Source of the DNA: DATARH01 sp963746885
GTDB taxonomy: Bacteria > Pseudomonadota > Alphaproteobacteria > ATCC43930 > CGMCC-115725
Length of the DNA: 64,000 nt
Direction of reading: 5' to 3'
NCBI GenBank assembly: GCA_963746885.1
Contig: CAVVDM010000014.1
Span: 186,001 to 250,000 of the forward strand
Below, piece after piece: positions 10,466 to 19,797 of the stretch (positions are counted from its first letter, which is position 1; each line of letters begins with the position of its first letter). Under the pieces are notes generated by a model. It did not search any database. It was not told where the DNA came from and worked only from the letters and a program-made list of their open reading frames with translations. The position numbers were made by a program, and so were the translations under genes.

Positions 10466-10557
10466 CGCTTCCTCCCAACGCAACTTGTCCGCCCATCATA
10501 GGCGCGGCCGCGTGGGGAGGCGAGGGGAGTGCGGCTCAGGCCAGGCTCAGGCCCGGC

Positions 10558-11465
10558 TCAGGCCACCTGGGCGCGGCGCATGGCGGGCTTGCGGGCGAGC
10601 ACGATCTTCTCGGCGGAACGGCCGAGGAAATGCGGCGCGCGAGCCGCCTTCGCCGAGGACGTCGAGGAATTCGTCGGGCCGGGTGATGCGCACCGCGCCG
10701 AGGATATCGGCGCCGCGCGCGAGGAACGGGTCGGGCAGCATGCCGACGGTCGGGCCGACGATCGTGACCCGCGCCTGCGGGCCGGGCCAACGCCAGCAGA
10801 TCCTCGAGCGTGTCGGTCAGCAAGGTCGAGCCGGTGATCAGCAGCACGTCCGCCGCGGGCACCACCTCCGCCGCCGCCTCGGCCGGGCGGTAGAACGGCA
10901 GCTCCTCGGGTTTCAGCATCGCCGGGTTGCGCTCCAGCACGAGATAGGGCTGGCGTCGGCGCTTCAGCTCCTTGAGGAACGGGATGAAGGCGCCAACCAG
11001 CACGACCTTGTCGCTGGCGTGCAATTCGGTCGCCTCGAACGCGTCCATGCCGGGCAGCAGGTCCATTCCCGGGTGCGGACGGCGCCGCCAGCAAAGTTCG
11101 GCGAGCGCGTTCAGCGTGGCGATACCGACGGCGCGCGACAGGCCGCTGCCGGCCAGCGCCTGCTGCATCAGTTCGGCCGCCGGACGGCCGGCGAGCCGCC
11201 CCGGCGAGCCGCCCAGGGCGCTCGCCGCGCGCGCCGAAACCGGGCAGCAGATCTCGCCCGGCACCTCGTCGCGCGGCGTCGCGCACGTCCCGGCGGCAAC
11301 AATTCCTGGGCCGGCGCTGAGCTTGACGCCGGTGAAGAACAGCCCGATCACGGCGCGCTCGACGGCGATGCTATCGAGATCGCGGCCGAGAATATCCGTG
11401 ACCGCGGCGATCGTCTCGTTCAGGATGGCGCTGTGCACGGGGCCCTCGTCTCTCTCTCGTGTCAT
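10558..11465 (-). CDS. DUF364/DUF4213 putative heavy-metal chelation protein, frameshifted
   Basis: The N-terminal DUF4213-like part includes DLDSIAVERAVIGLFFTGVK, and the C-terminal DUF364 part includes DKVVLVGAFIPFLKELKR and ADVLLITGSTLLTDTLEDLL. After a break near 10790 it continues as VTIVGPTVGMLPDPFLARGA and ITRPDEFLDVLGEGG, and after a second near 10640 as FLGRSAEKIVLARKPAMRRA to the stop at 10558. The family is annotated as putative metal chelation, but its biochemical role is unsettled. The gene diverges from the FKBP gene, with starts only about 30 bp apart, so the two promoters must overlap or lie inside the neighbouring coding ends. Confidence 0.75.
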
Positions 11466-11494
11466 GCAACCCCAATAGCATCAATCGCATCGCC

Positions 11495-11935
11495 ATGAAA
11501 TTGATCCATCTCAGCGCCGCCGCGGCGCTGGCTCTCGTTACCCTCACCGCGCCGCCTGTGATGGCGCAAGGAGCACCAGGCAAGATGACCGAACTGGCAG
11601 ACGGCCTCAAATACACCGATACGACAGTCGGCACCGGCGCCGAAGCGACGCCGGGCCACAAGGTCAGCGTGCATTACACCGGCTGGCTCGACCAGAACGG
11701 CAAGAAGGGCAAGAAATTCGACAGCTCGGTCGATCGCGGCGAGCCGTTCGGCTTTACCCTCGGGGCGCACCAGGTGATCCGCGGCTGGGACGAGGGCGTC
11801 GCCGGCATGAAGGTCGGCGGCAAGCGCACCCTGACCATTCCCCCCGAGCTCGGCTACGGCGCGCGCGGCGCCGGCGGCGTGATCCCGCCCAACGCGACGC
11901 TGATCTTCGACGTCGAGCTGCTGAAGGTCGACTAG
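11495..11935 (+). CDS. Secreted FKBP-type peptidyl-prolyl isomerase
   Basis: This 146-residue protein begins with a signal peptide, MKLIHLSAAAALALVTL followed by a likely cleavage after VMAQ, so it should act in the periplasm. The remainder is one FKBP domain with VSVHYTGWLDQNGKKGKKFD, GEPFGFTLGAHQVIRGWDEG, VGGKRTLTIPPELGYGARGA and VIPPNATLIFDVELLKV, which carry the active-site Tyr, Asp, Trp and Phe positions. The start at 11495 was chosen because the signal peptide begins there; an in-frame upstream extension to 11459 has no family support. It runs convergently into modC, with only 16 bp between the stops. Confidence 0.93.
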   Translation: MKLIHLSAAAALALVTLTAPPVMAQGAPGKMTELADGLKYTDTTVGTGAEATPGHKVSVHYTGWLDQNGKKGKKFDSSVDRGEPFGFTLGAHQVIRGWDEGVAGMKVGGKRTLTIPPELGYGARGAGGVIPPNATLIFDVELLKVD

Positions 11936-11951
11936 GCACGGCCCGGCCGGA

Positions 11952-13088
11952 TCAGCCCTGCCGCGTCTCGGCGTCGGCGCCGGGCGGGGGAGGGGCGGCG
12001 CCGGCGAAGGCGTGGTGGTCGAAGGCGATGCTCTTGATCACCGCGTAGACCGGGCGGCCGGGTGCGAGGCCGAGGGTTTCGACCGAGCGCCGGGTCAGCC
12101 GCGCCACCAGCGCCTCGCCGGCGCAGTCGAGCCGCATCTCGACGATCGGCCCGTCGGCGCGGCCGATTTCCGCGACGGTCGCCCGGCAGCACGTTGAGCG
12201 CGCTCAGCCCCACCGGCGGCGCCAGCGCGATCATCACGTCGCGGGCGCGGATCCGCACCCGCAGCGCCGCGCCGACCGGCAGGTCGAGATGCGGCACCCG
12301 CAGCGCGCCGGCCGCGGCGCGCAGCGTCGTCAGGCCGAAGGCGCGGTCGTGGCCGGCGACCCGGGTCGCGAGGATCGCGCCGGCCTCGGCCCGGCCGGTC
12401 AGCGGGAACAGGTCGATCCGGCCCATGATCTCGGTCGGCGGGCCGGTCGCGGCGACATGCCCGTCGGACAGCACGACCATCGTCGTCGCGAGCCGCGCCA
12501 CTTCGGCGATGGCGTGGCTGACATAGACGATCGGCACCCCGGCCTCGTCGTGCAGCCGCTCGATATAGGGCAGGATCTCGGTCTTGCGCGCCTCGTCGAG
12601 CGAGGCCAGCGGCTCGTCCATCACCAGCAGGCGCGGGCGCGCCAGCAAGCGCGCGGCCGATCGCGACGCGCTGCTTCTCGCCGCCCGACAGATTGGCCGG
12701 CCGCCGGCCCAAGCAGCGCGCCGATGCCGAGCAGCGCGACGACCTGGTCGACATCGCCGCCGCGCGCTCGGCTTTCGGCGCGAACCAGCGTCCGTAGAGC
12801 AGGTTTTGCCGCACCGTCAGATGCGGGAAACAGGCGGCCTTCCTGGAACACGTAGCCGATGCGGCGGCGGCGCGCCGGCACGAAGATGCCGCGCTCGGTA
12901 TCGGTCAGCACGTCGCCATCGACGACGATGCGGCCGCGCTCGGGGCGCAGCAGCCCGGCGATCGCATTGATCAGCGTCGTCTTGCCGGCGCCGGAGCGGC
13001 CGAACAGCGCGGTCACGCCGCCGGCGCTGTCGAACGCGGCGTCGAGCGTGAAGCTTCCCAGGCGGTGCCGGACCGCGACGCTGATCAC
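11952..13088 (-). CDS. modC: Molybdate ABC transporter ATP-binding protein, frameshifted
   Basis: ModC powers molybdate import. Motifs are present across the broken frames: Walker A GRSGAGKTTLINAIAG, Q-loop YVFQEGRLFP, ABC signature LSGGEKQRVAIGRAL, Walker B RLLVMDEPLASLDEARK, and the H-switch VSHAIAEVARLA. A C-terminal molybdate-binding (TOBE/Mop-like) domain follows, ending near AVIKSIAFDHHAF. Breaks lie near 12833, 12775, 12712, 12650 and 12187; at least four are one-base insertions. GTG at 13088 overlaps the modB stop in a GTGA arrangement, giving translational coupling. It is the last gene of modE-A-B-C and meets the FKBP gene tail to tail. Confidence 0.88.
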
Positions 13089-13791
13089 AGCCCGAGCACG
13101 CGACGGGTCGCCCGCTCGATCAGCACCTCGGAGACGAACAGCGCGGCGAGCGAGATCGCGACCGACACCAGGGTCAGCCGGAACGCGCCGAGTTCGCCGC
13201 CCGGCACCTGCAGCAGCGTGTAGATCGCGGTCGGCAAGGTCTGGGTCTCGCCGGGGATGTTCGAGACGAAGGTGATCGTCGCGCCGAACTCGCCGAGCGA
13301 GCGGGCAAAGGACAGGATCATGCCGGCGAGGATGCCCGGCAGGATCAGCGGCAGGGTGATCGTCGCGAACACCCAGAACCGAGTTGGCGCCAAGCGTGCC
13401 CGCGGCGTCTTCGAGCCGCCGGTCGACTGCGTCGAGCGACAGCCGGATCGAGCGCACCATCAGCGGAAACCCCATCACCGCGCAGGCCAATGCCGCGCCG
13501 GTCCAGCGGAACGCAAAAACGATGCCCAGACTGTCGGCGAGCAATTGCCCGAGCGGACCTCTTCGGCCGAACAGCAGCAACAGCATATAGCCGGTGACGA
13601 CCGGCGGCATGACGAGCGGCAGGTGGACGACCGCGTTGAGCAGCTTCTTGCCCCAGAAACTGGCCGCGCGCCAGCATCAGCGCGACCGCAAGTCCGACCG
13701 GCAGGCTGCACAGCATCGCCCAGAACGCGACCCGCAGCGACAGGCGGATCGCGGTCAGCTCTTCCGGCGAGAAGGCGAAGAGCCCGCTCAC
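13085..13791 (-). CDS. modB: Molybdate ABC transporter permease, frameshifted
   Basis: ModB is the inner-membrane channel of the molybdate importer. The N-terminal part FSPEELTAIRLSLRVAFWAM leads into hydrophobic helices. After a break near 13665 comes MPPVVTGYMLLLLFGRRGPL and AALACAVMGFPLMVRSIRLS. After another near 13385 comes the EAA-loop region with TRFWVFATITLPLILPGILA and SFARSLGEFGATITFVSNIP. Both breaks are repaired by deleting one base. The GTG start at 13791 overlaps the modA stop (GTGA), and the stop overlaps the modC start, so the three genes form a tightly coupled operon. Confidence 0.88.
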
Positions 13792-14578
13792 CGCTCGCGG
13801 TCGAGCACGGTGAAGCCTTGCGCCTCGAACAGCCGGTCGGCGGCGGGTCCGCGCAGATAGGCCGCAAAGGCCGCGGCCTGCTTGCGGGCGGCGCATCGTC
13901 AGCGCCATCGGATAGATGATCGGCGGATGGCTGCCGGCCGGAAAGGTGCCGACGATCGTCACGCCCGGCTCGGCGTGCGCGTCGGTCCGGTAGACGATGC
14001 CGAGCGGCGCCTCGCCGCGCGCCACCAGCAAGCAGCGCGGCGCGGACGTTCTCGCGCCGCGGCGATGTGGCGTCTCGACGGCCGGCCAAACGCCGAGCGA
14101 GGTCAGCGCCGCCTTGCCGTAAATCCCGGCCGGCACGGAGTTGGGCTCGGCCATCGCGAGGCGCCCGCCGCCCAGCAGCCTGGCGAGCGGAAAGCCGGGG
14201 CCGATTTTCGCCTGCACCGGACTGTCCTTCGGCGCGACCAGCACCAGGCTGTTGCCGAGCAGGTCGACGCGGCTTTTCGGCGCGATCAGCTTGCGCTGCT
14301 TGCAGATAGTCCATCCACTTGAGGTCGGCCGAGATGAACAGATCGGCCGGCGCGCCGTTTTCGATCTGCTTGGCCAGCGCCGAACTCGCGGCGTAGGAGA
14401 TGACGGCGGCGTTGCCGGTGTCGCGGTGCCATTGCGCGGCGACCGCATCGAGCGCGGTCTTCAGGCTCGCCGCGGCGAACACGAGCACGCTGTCGGCCCG
14501 CGCCGTCGCGGCCCGCGCCGATCCCGTTGCCAGCGCGCCAAGGCCGGCAAGGCTGCAGAGGAATGCCCGCCGCTGCAT
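13788..14578 (-). CDS. modA: Molybdate-binding periplasmic protein, frameshifted
   Basis: ModA captures molybdate or tungstate in the periplasm. The start at 14578 gives an export signal, MQRRAFLCSLAGLGALATG. The mature part has VLVFAAASLKTALDAVAAQW, ASSALAKQIENGAPADLFIS and KWMDYL, the family oxyanion-binding region. Beyond a break near 14305 it continues KSRVDLLGNSLVLVAPKDSP and AMAEPNSVPAGIYGKAAL. Further breaks near 14070-14035 and 13895 precede GEAPLGIVYRTDAHAEPGV and the C-terminus DRLFEAQGFTVLDRER. All can be repaired by removing single bases. It is the first transporter gene after the modE-like regulator. Confidence 0.88.
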
Positions 14579-14659
14579 GAATGCTCTAATTCTCGACGCT
14601 ATGTCAAAGGTGCCATAGCGATTCTCGCCCGAGCCGCTCGCGGACTTCAAGTCAAAACG

Positions 14660-15016
14660 TCAGATTTTGGCGCCGGGATCGGAGCGGGTACGGCGCGCCA
14701 GCGCCGCCAGATCCTCGGCGGTTCCGGCGACCGCCGCCGCGTGAATGCGGCGATAGCGCTGCAATACCTCGACGCCGAACGGGGTCAGCGTCGCGCCACC
14801 GCCGCCCGTGCCTCCGGGCGCCGCGGCGACGACCGGCTCGGTAAAGGCCTGATTCATGCTGTCGAGCAGCATCCAGGCGCGCTTGTACGACATCCGCATG
14901 TCGCGCGCCGCGGCCGAGATCGAGCCGGTGTCGCGGACCGATTGCAACAGGCTCGCCTTGCCGGGGCCGATCCGCGCGCCCGACTCGAAAACGATGCTGA
15001 TCTTGAGGCGTGGCAT
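14660..15016 (-). CDS. ModE-type winged-helix regulator (DNA-binding domain only)
   Basis: This 118-residue protein corresponds to the N-terminal domain of ModE: KASLLQSVRDTGSISAAARD, MSYKRAWMLLDSMNQAF, then a glycine-rich turn GGTGGGGATLTPFGVEVLQR. Full ModE has additional C-terminal Mop/TOBE domains that bind molybdate; they are absent here, as in many alphaproteobacterial relatives. It lies 82 bp upstream of modA on the same strand, so control of the transporter is likely, though how it would sense molybdate is unclear. The start at 15016 begins the conserved MPRLKISIVFESGARIGPGK. Confidence 0.85.
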   Translation of the reverse strand: MPRLKISIVFESGARIGPGKASLLQSVRDTGSISAAARDMRMSYKRAWMLLDSMNQAFTEPVVAAAPGGTGGGGATLTPFGVEVLQRYRRIHAAAVAGTAEDLAALARRTRSDPGAKI

Positions 15017-15123
15017 ATCGCCGCTTGGTATAGGCGAGATCGCCCGAGCGGGAAACGGCTGGCTGGCGTGGCGCTTTGACCGGCTGCGGGCTATCGTAGC
15101 GGCGGCAACGATGCGAGGGGAAG

Positions 15124-15936
15124 ATGAGCGATCCACAATCATCAGCCGACGATCTCGGGCTGGCCGGCAAGGTGGCGATCGTCACCGGCGGCGGCGCGCC
15201 CGACGATGGGATCGGCAACGGCCGGGCGGCGGCGATCCTGCTGGCGCGCGCCGGGGCACGGGTGCTGGTCGTCGACATCGTCCCCGAGGCGGCCGAGCAA
15301 ACCGTGGCGATGATCGCCGAGGAGGGCGGCACCGCCGCGCCGTTCGTCGCCAATGTGATAGACGAGGAGCAGTGCCGGGCATTGGTTGACGCCGCGCTGT
15401 CGCGCTTTGGCCGGCTCGACCTGCTCGACAACAATGTCGGCATCGGGGGGCGCGGCAGCGTCGTCGACACCCCGATCGAGGATTGGCGGCGGATCATGCA
15501 GGTCAATGTCGACAGCATGTTCCTGGTCTCGCGCTTCGCGATCCCGGCGATGATCGAGACTGCCGGCGGCGGCGCCATCGTCAACGTGTCGTCGATCTCG
15601 GCCTTGCGCCCGCGCGGCCTCACGGCCTACTCGACCTCGAAGGGGGCGGTCATCGCGCTGACCCGGGCGATGGCGGTCGATCACGGCCCCGCCGGCATCC
15701 GCGTCAACTGCGTCGCGCCCGGTCCCATCTACACGCCGCGCATGTATACCGGGCAGATGACGCCGGCTGGCCGCGAGGCGCGGCGCAAGGCGTCGGTGCT
15801 CGGCATCGAAGGGGTCGGCTGGGACATCGGCCACGCGGTGCGCTTCTTTCTGTCGGCGCAGGCGCGCTACATCACCGGCCAGACGCTCGTCGTCGATGGC
15901 GGGGCGAGCCTGGTCGGGCCGAGCCGGGCGCCATGA
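15124..15936 (+). CDS. SDR-family oxidoreductase
   Basis: This classical short-chain dehydrogenase has 270 residues. The NAD(P)-binding turn is VAIVTGGGAPDDGIGNGRAA, longer than the usual TGxxxGIG because of an inserted APDD. The NNVG motif appears as LDLLDNNVGIGG, and the catalytic Ser is in IVNVSSISALRPRGLTAYST, with YSTSK carrying Tyr and Lys. The C-terminal FFLSAQARYITGQTLVVDGG is typical. An Asp at the end of beta-2 (VLVVDIVPEA) suggests preference for NAD(H). The downstream gene is a second SDR 17 bp away, so the two are probably one transcript. Substrate is unknown. Confidence 0.9.
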   Translation: MSDPQSSADDLGLAGKVAIVTGGGAPDDGIGNGRAAAILLARAGARVLVVDIVPEAAEQTVAMIAEEGGTAAPFVANVIDEEQCRALVDAALSRFGRLDLLDNNVGIGGRGSVVDTPIEDWRRIMQVNVDSMFLVSRFAIPAMIETAGGGAIVNVSSISALRPRGLTAYSTSKGAVIALTRAMAVDHGPAGIRVNCVAPGPIYTPRMYTGQMTPAGREARRKASVLGIEGVGWDIGHAVRFFLSAQARYITGQTLVVDGGASLVGPSRAP

Positions 15937-15952
15937 CCGGAGGGCGGCGGAG

Positions 15953-16717
15953 ATGAGCCTGTTCGATCTTTCCGGCCGGGTCGCGGTCGTCACCGGCGGC
16001 AATGGCGGCATCGGCCTCGGCATGGCGCAGGGCATGGCCGCTGCCGGCGCGGCGGTCGTCGTCGCGGCGCGCAACCGCGAGAAATCCGAGGCGGCGGTCG
16101 CGTCGCTGACGGCATCCGGCGCCAGGAGCGCCTTCATCGCGCTCGACGTCGCCGACCCTGCTTCGTGCCGCGCCCTGGTACGCGACACGGTCGAGCGCTT
16201 CGGCCGGCTGGACATCCTGGTCAACAATGCCGGCATGTCGATCAGGAAGCCGCCCGAGGACTACGCCGTCGAGGAATGGCGGGCGGTGCTCGACACCAAC
16301 CTGACCGGTCCGCTGGTCTGCTGTCAGGCCGCCCATCCGGTGATGAAGCGGAACGGCGGCGGCAAGATCATCAATATCGGCTCGATGATGTCGCTGTTCG
16401 GCGCCGCCTACGCGGCGGCCTATTCGGCCAGCAAGGGCGGCATCGTGCAATTGACCCGCTCGCTCGCCACCGCCTGGGCCAAGGACAACATTCAGGTCAA
16501 CGCGGTGCTGCCCGGCTGGATCGACACCGAGCTGACGATCACGGCGCGCGAGCAGGTCGCCGGCCTGCACGAGCGCATCCTGCGCCGCACCCCTGCGGGG
16601 CGCTGGGGCGTACCGCAGGACCTGGCCGGCATCGCAGTGTTTCTCGCCGCGCCGGCCTCGGATTTCGTGACCGGCGCGGCAATCCCGGTGGATGGCGGGT
16701 ATTCGGTGGAGTTTTAG
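15953..16717 (+). CDS. SDR-family oxidoreductase
   Basis: This 254-residue short-chain dehydrogenase shows VAVVTGGNGGIGLGMAQGMA as the cofactor loop, NAGMSIRK as the NNAG element, the catalytic Ser in IINIGSMMSLFGAAYAAAYS, and YSASK with Tyr and Lys. The basic residue in VVVAARNREK after beta-2 suggests NADP(H). It is most like the gluconate 5-dehydrogenase/glucose dehydrogenase cluster, but that does not identify the substrate. The ATG at 15953 follows GGAGGGCGGCGGAG, a strong ribosome-binding site. It is paired with the SDR gene just upstream, the two perhaps catalysing sequential steps. Confidence 0.9.
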   Translation: MSLFDLSGRVAVVTGGNGGIGLGMAQGMAAAGAAVVVAARNREKSEAAVASLTASGARSAFIALDVADPASCRALVRDTVERFGRLDILVNNAGMSIRKPPEDYAVEEWRAVLDTNLTGPLVCCQAAHPVMKRNGGGKIINIGSMMSLFGAAYAAAYSASKGGIVQLTRSLATAWAKDNIQVNAVLPGWIDTELTITAREQVAGLHERILRRTPAGRWGVPQDLAGIAVFLAAPASDFVTGAAIPVDGGYSVEF

Positions 16718-16732
16718 CCGACTACCGGCCGC

Positions 16733-17005
16733 TCAGCGCTCGGCCTGGGCGAACTGCCGCGGGTTGCGATCGTGCCGGCTCCACAGCCCGGTGCGCTCGT
16801 CGACCGCGGTGCGGAAATGCGAATAGCAGCTGTCCCGCTCGCTCGCCAGGAAGCGCACAAAGGTCGAATTGGTCCGCTGGCACAGCGACAATGCTTCCCG
16901 CTTCTGCCAGCTGGCCGGACCGAAGCCGAATTGGTTCGGGGCGCTGGCGGCGCTTGCGACCGCGACCGCGGCGGCGCCGAGCAGGATCTTGTAGCGAAGC
17001 TTCAT
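16733..17005 (-). CDS. Small secreted protein, function unknown
   Basis: This 90-residue protein starts at 17005 with a clear signal peptide, MKLRYKILLGAAAVAVASAA, followed by a mature part of about 65 residues. That part has two cysteines (SLCQRTNST and RDSCYSHFR), which could pair in the periplasm. It contains FVRFLASERDSCYSHFRTAV and many Arg residues near the end. I do not recognise a family. It is convergent with the SDR gene and stands alone. Confidence 0.6.
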   Translation of the reverse strand: MKLRYKILLGAAAVAVASAASAPNQFGFGPASWQKREALSLCQRTNSTFVRFLASERDSCYSHFRTAVDERTGLWSRHDRNPRQFAQAER

Positions 17006-17193
17006 GGTCTTCTCCGCGAAAACTCGACTGGCCGGCGACGTGCCGGTCACCTCCTCCCTCAAGCGGCGTGCCAGCCCCGGCGTCGCGGAGAATCAGCCGG
17101 AAAACCTCACTTTTTCGTTTGATTTGGGAAAAATGCGCGGCGTCTGTCGCATTTTGCGACGCCGATTGCCACGCAGGATCCGTCGGCGCGGTA

Positions 17194-18081
17194 TTACGAC
17201 CCGGCGGCGGACGCCCCCAGCTCGCCGATCACGTCGGCCAGAGCCGTGCGCCACGGCCGCGGCACGATGCCGAACGCTGCGCCGATCCTGCCGCAGTCGA
17301 GCACCGAGTTCGCTGGCCGCCTGGTCGGCGTTGGAAACTCCGCGGTGGTGATCGCATCGACGCGCGGCGGCTGCCCGCGCCACGGTGTGGCGAGTTCGAA
17401 GATCGCCTCGGCGAAGCCGTGCCAGGTCACTGCGCCGCCGCCGGCGAAATGATAGGTGCCCCAGCGCGTATTGCCGGCGGCGATCGCCTCGACGACCGCG
17501 CCGATGGCGGCGGCGATGTCGGCGGCGGCGGTCGGCGAGCCGACCTGGTCGGCGACGACGCGCAATACCGGGTACTGTCCGGCGAGGCGCAGCATCGTCT
17601 TGACGAAATTATTGCCGTGCGCGCTGTACACCCAGGCGGTGCGCAGGATTACGTGCTGCGCCAGCGCGTCGCGCACCGCGCGCTCGCCGGCCTCCTTGCT
17701 CTGCCCGTAAGCCCCGAGCGGGCGCACCGGATCGTCCTCGCGGTAGGGTCCGATCTTGCTCCCGTCGAACACATAGTCGGTGGAGATATGAATCAGCGGG
17801 ATCGCGGCGTCACGGCAGGTCGCAGCAAGGTTGAGCGGGCCGGTGCAGTTGCCGGCCCAGGCCCTGTCGGTCGCGATCTCCGCCCGGTCGACCGCCGTAT
17901 AGGCAGCGGCGTTGACGACGATGTCGGGGCGCTCGCGCGCCACCGCCGCCGCTACCGCCTCGCGCCGGGCGATATCGACGCCGTCGCGGCCGAACGCGGC
18001 GAGTACAGTGCCGGCGGGCCAGGCGCGGCGGCATAGTTCGTGTCCGACTTGGCCGGCAGCGCCGAGGATCAGAAGTTTCAT
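17194..18081 (-). CDS. rfbD: dTDP-4-dehydrorhamnose reductase
   Basis: RfbD reduces dTDP-4-keto-L-rhamnose to dTDP-L-rhamnose, the last step of precursor synthesis for cell-surface rhamnose. It is an extended SDR: MKLLILGAAGQVGHELCRRA at the N-terminus, VVNAAAYTAVDRAE, STDYVFDGSK with the catalytic Thr/Ser region, and YGQSKEAGE with Tyr and Lys. The 295-residue length is normal. The start at 18081 follows directly from the rfbC reading frame with no stop between (see rfbC). The genes for the first two pathway enzymes, rfbA and rfbB, are not in this window. Confidence 0.93.
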   Translation of the reverse strand: MKLLILGAAGQVGHELCRRAWPAGTVLAAFGRDGVDIARREAVAAAVARERPDIVVNAAAYTAVDRAEIATDRAWAGNCTGPLNLAATCRDAAIPLIHISTDYVFDGSKIGPYREDDPVRPLGAYGQSKEAGERAVRDALAQHVILRTAWVYSAHGNNFVKTMLRLAGQYPVLRVVADQVGSPTAAADIAAAIGAVVEAIAAGNTRWGTYHFAGGGAVTWHGFAEAIFELATPWRGQPPRVDAITTAEFPTPTRRPANSVLDCGRIGAAFGIVPRPWRTALADVIGELGASAAGS

Positions 18082-18652
18082 GGCGCCGGTCGGTTCGTAA
18101 CGGAAATAGGCCGGCAGCTCGGCCAGGGTCGGCTGCCGCCGGTCCTTGTCCGACAGCACTGCCGCGTCGGCGCCGACCGGCCAGGCGATGCCCAGGGCCG
18201 GGTCGTCCCAGGCCAGGCCGAGATCGTGCTCGCGCGAATAATACCGGCTCACCTTGTAGACGAGTTCGGTGTTGGGCTCGATGCGTGCAGAACCCGTGGG
18301 CGAAACCCTCCGGCACGAACAGCTGGTTGCCGTCGGCGGCGGTGAGCGTGACCGCGACATGGCGGCCGTAGGTCGGCGATCCGCGGCGGATATCGACCGC
18401 AACATCGACGATCGCCCCGACCGCCACCCGCACGAGCTTGGCCTGGCCCATCGGTGGGCTCTGGAAATGCAGGCCGCGAATGACGCCGCGCTCGACCGAC
18501 AGGGAGTGGTTCTCCTGCACGAACGGCACGTCGATGCCGTGCTCGCGCAGCACCGACTCGCGAAAGATCTCGGAAAAAAAGCCGCGCGGATCGCGATGGC
18601 GCACCGGCCGGATCTCCTTGACCTCGGCAATCTCGGTGGAAATGACTTGCAT
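18082..18652 (-). CDS. rfbC: dTDP-4-dehydrorhamnose 3,5-epimerase, frameshifted and open into rfbD
   Basis: RfbC epimerises dTDP-4-keto-6-deoxyglucose at C3 and C5. It starts MQVISTEIAEVKEIRPVRHR with DPRGFFSEIFRES, then the catalytic His in VIRGLHFQSPPMGQAKLVRV and FVPEGFAHGFCT. The frame breaks near 18287 (TGCACGCATCGAGCCC; deleting one C gives CTIEPNTELVYKVS). The repaired frame runs through RYYSREHDLGLAWDDPALGI and LAELPAYFRYEPTGA. It then continues straight into the rfbD ATG with no stop codon. Either the two enzymes are fused, or a second one-base error hides an ATGA overlap; the latter is more likely given the local error pattern. Confidence 0.88.
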
Positions 18653-18807
18653 GCGGCACCGGTCCTGAAGGGGCCCGCTCGGCGGCGGCAGGCCCGATCC
18701 GTAGGAAATATTGCCCGAGCGGTCAACCTCGTCGGGAGCGCAGAGAGATCGCCGCCCGTGCCGGCGCCGCTTGCCGGGCTGCCGCGGCGTATGTCAGTCT
18801 CGCGTCG

Positions 18808-19791
18808 ATGCGAACGCCCAATTACTATGCCCATCCAGGCTTCGAGCGCGCCGGGCTGCGCCGCCGCGAGCCCGACTGGATCCGCGCCCGAGTGCTCGAT
18901 CCGGCGAGCGTCTTCATCCCGGTGTGGCGCAGCCAGAACCTCGTCATTGAGGTCGAGGGCGGCGAGCCGCGCGCCGCCGTGCTGACCGTCGAGGCGGTCG
19001 GCGCCCTGTTGGGCGGCCTCGCCGACCAAGATGTCGATGAACGTCTGGCCCTGGGGCATCTGGTGTTTCTCGGGGTGATCGACGAGCGTGCCCATTTCGC
19101 CCTCGACGTGGCGGCCGACGAGGCGCCGCTCGACATGCTGCGCTCGCCCGCACTCGCTGCCGCCGGCATCTCAGAGGCCGGGGTGCGATTTGCCGATCTG
19201 CGCCAGCTCGCCGGCCGGCTCGAACGCCGCGAAGGGTCGTTGCTGGCGCTTGCCCGCGCGATGATGTTCTGGCATTTGCGGCATCGTTTTTGTGGCATGT
19301 GCGGTACCCCGACTCGCAGCGAGGAAGCCGGGCACATGCGGCGCTGCACCGATCCGGCCTGCGCGGCGATGCATTTTCCGCGCACCGACCCGGCCGTCAT
19401 CATGCTGGTGACCGACGGCGAGCGCGCGCTGCTCGGACGCAACAAGAACTTCATCGCGGGCATGTATTCGACGCTGGCCGGCTTCGTCGAGCCCGGCGAG
19501 AGCCTCGAAGACGCGGTCGCGCGCGAGGTGCGCGAGGAGACCGCGATCGAGGTCGGCGCGGTGCATTACCACTCCTCGCAGCCCTGGCCTTTCCCGGCCA
19601 ACATCATGCTCGGCTTCTACGCGGAGGCGACATCGAGCGCGGTCACCGTCGATTACGGCGAGCTCGAAGACGCCCGCTGGTTCGAGCGCGATTGGCTGCT
19701 GTCGCACGTCGACGACGCCAGCTTCCGCATGCCGCGGCGCGACTCGATCGCGCGCCGGCTGATCGAGGATTGGCTTGCCGGCCGCGGCTGA
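18808..19791 (+). CDS. nudC: NAD(+) diphosphatase (NudC-type Nudix hydrolase)
   Basis: NudC hydrolyses NADH/NAD+ to NMN(H) and AMP and can remove NAD caps from RNA. The 327-residue protein has the N-terminal NudC domain, a four-cysteine zinc ribbon (FCGMCGTPT and RRCTDPAC), and the Nudix box GFVEPGESLEDAVAREVREE. The family signature after the box appears as SQPWPFPANIMLGF, close to the consensus SQPWPFPxS. It is divergent from rfbC, with about 155 bp between starts. No frame problem is seen. Confidence 0.93.
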   Translation: MRTPNYYAHPGFERAGLRRREPDWIRARVLDPASVFIPVWRSQNLVIEVEGGEPRAAVLTVEAVGALLGGLADQDVDERLALGHLVFLGVIDERAHFALDVAADEAPLDMLRSPALAAAGISEAGVRFADLRQLAGRLERREGSLLALARAMMFWHLRHRFCGMCGTPTRSEEAGHMRRCTDPACAAMHFPRTDPAVIMLVTDGERALLGRNKNFIAGMYSTLAGFVEPGESLEDAVAREVREETAIEVGAVHYHSSQPWPFPANIMLGFYAEATSSAVTVDYGELEDARWFERDWLLSHVDDASFRMPRRDSIARRLIEDWLAGRG

Positions 19792-19797
19792 GCGACG

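Noticed and set aside
12000..14578. modABC as true pseudogenes
   Set aside because: All catalytic motifs are intact between the breaks, start/stop overlaps are preserved, and the breaks follow the same insertion pattern as in essential genes.
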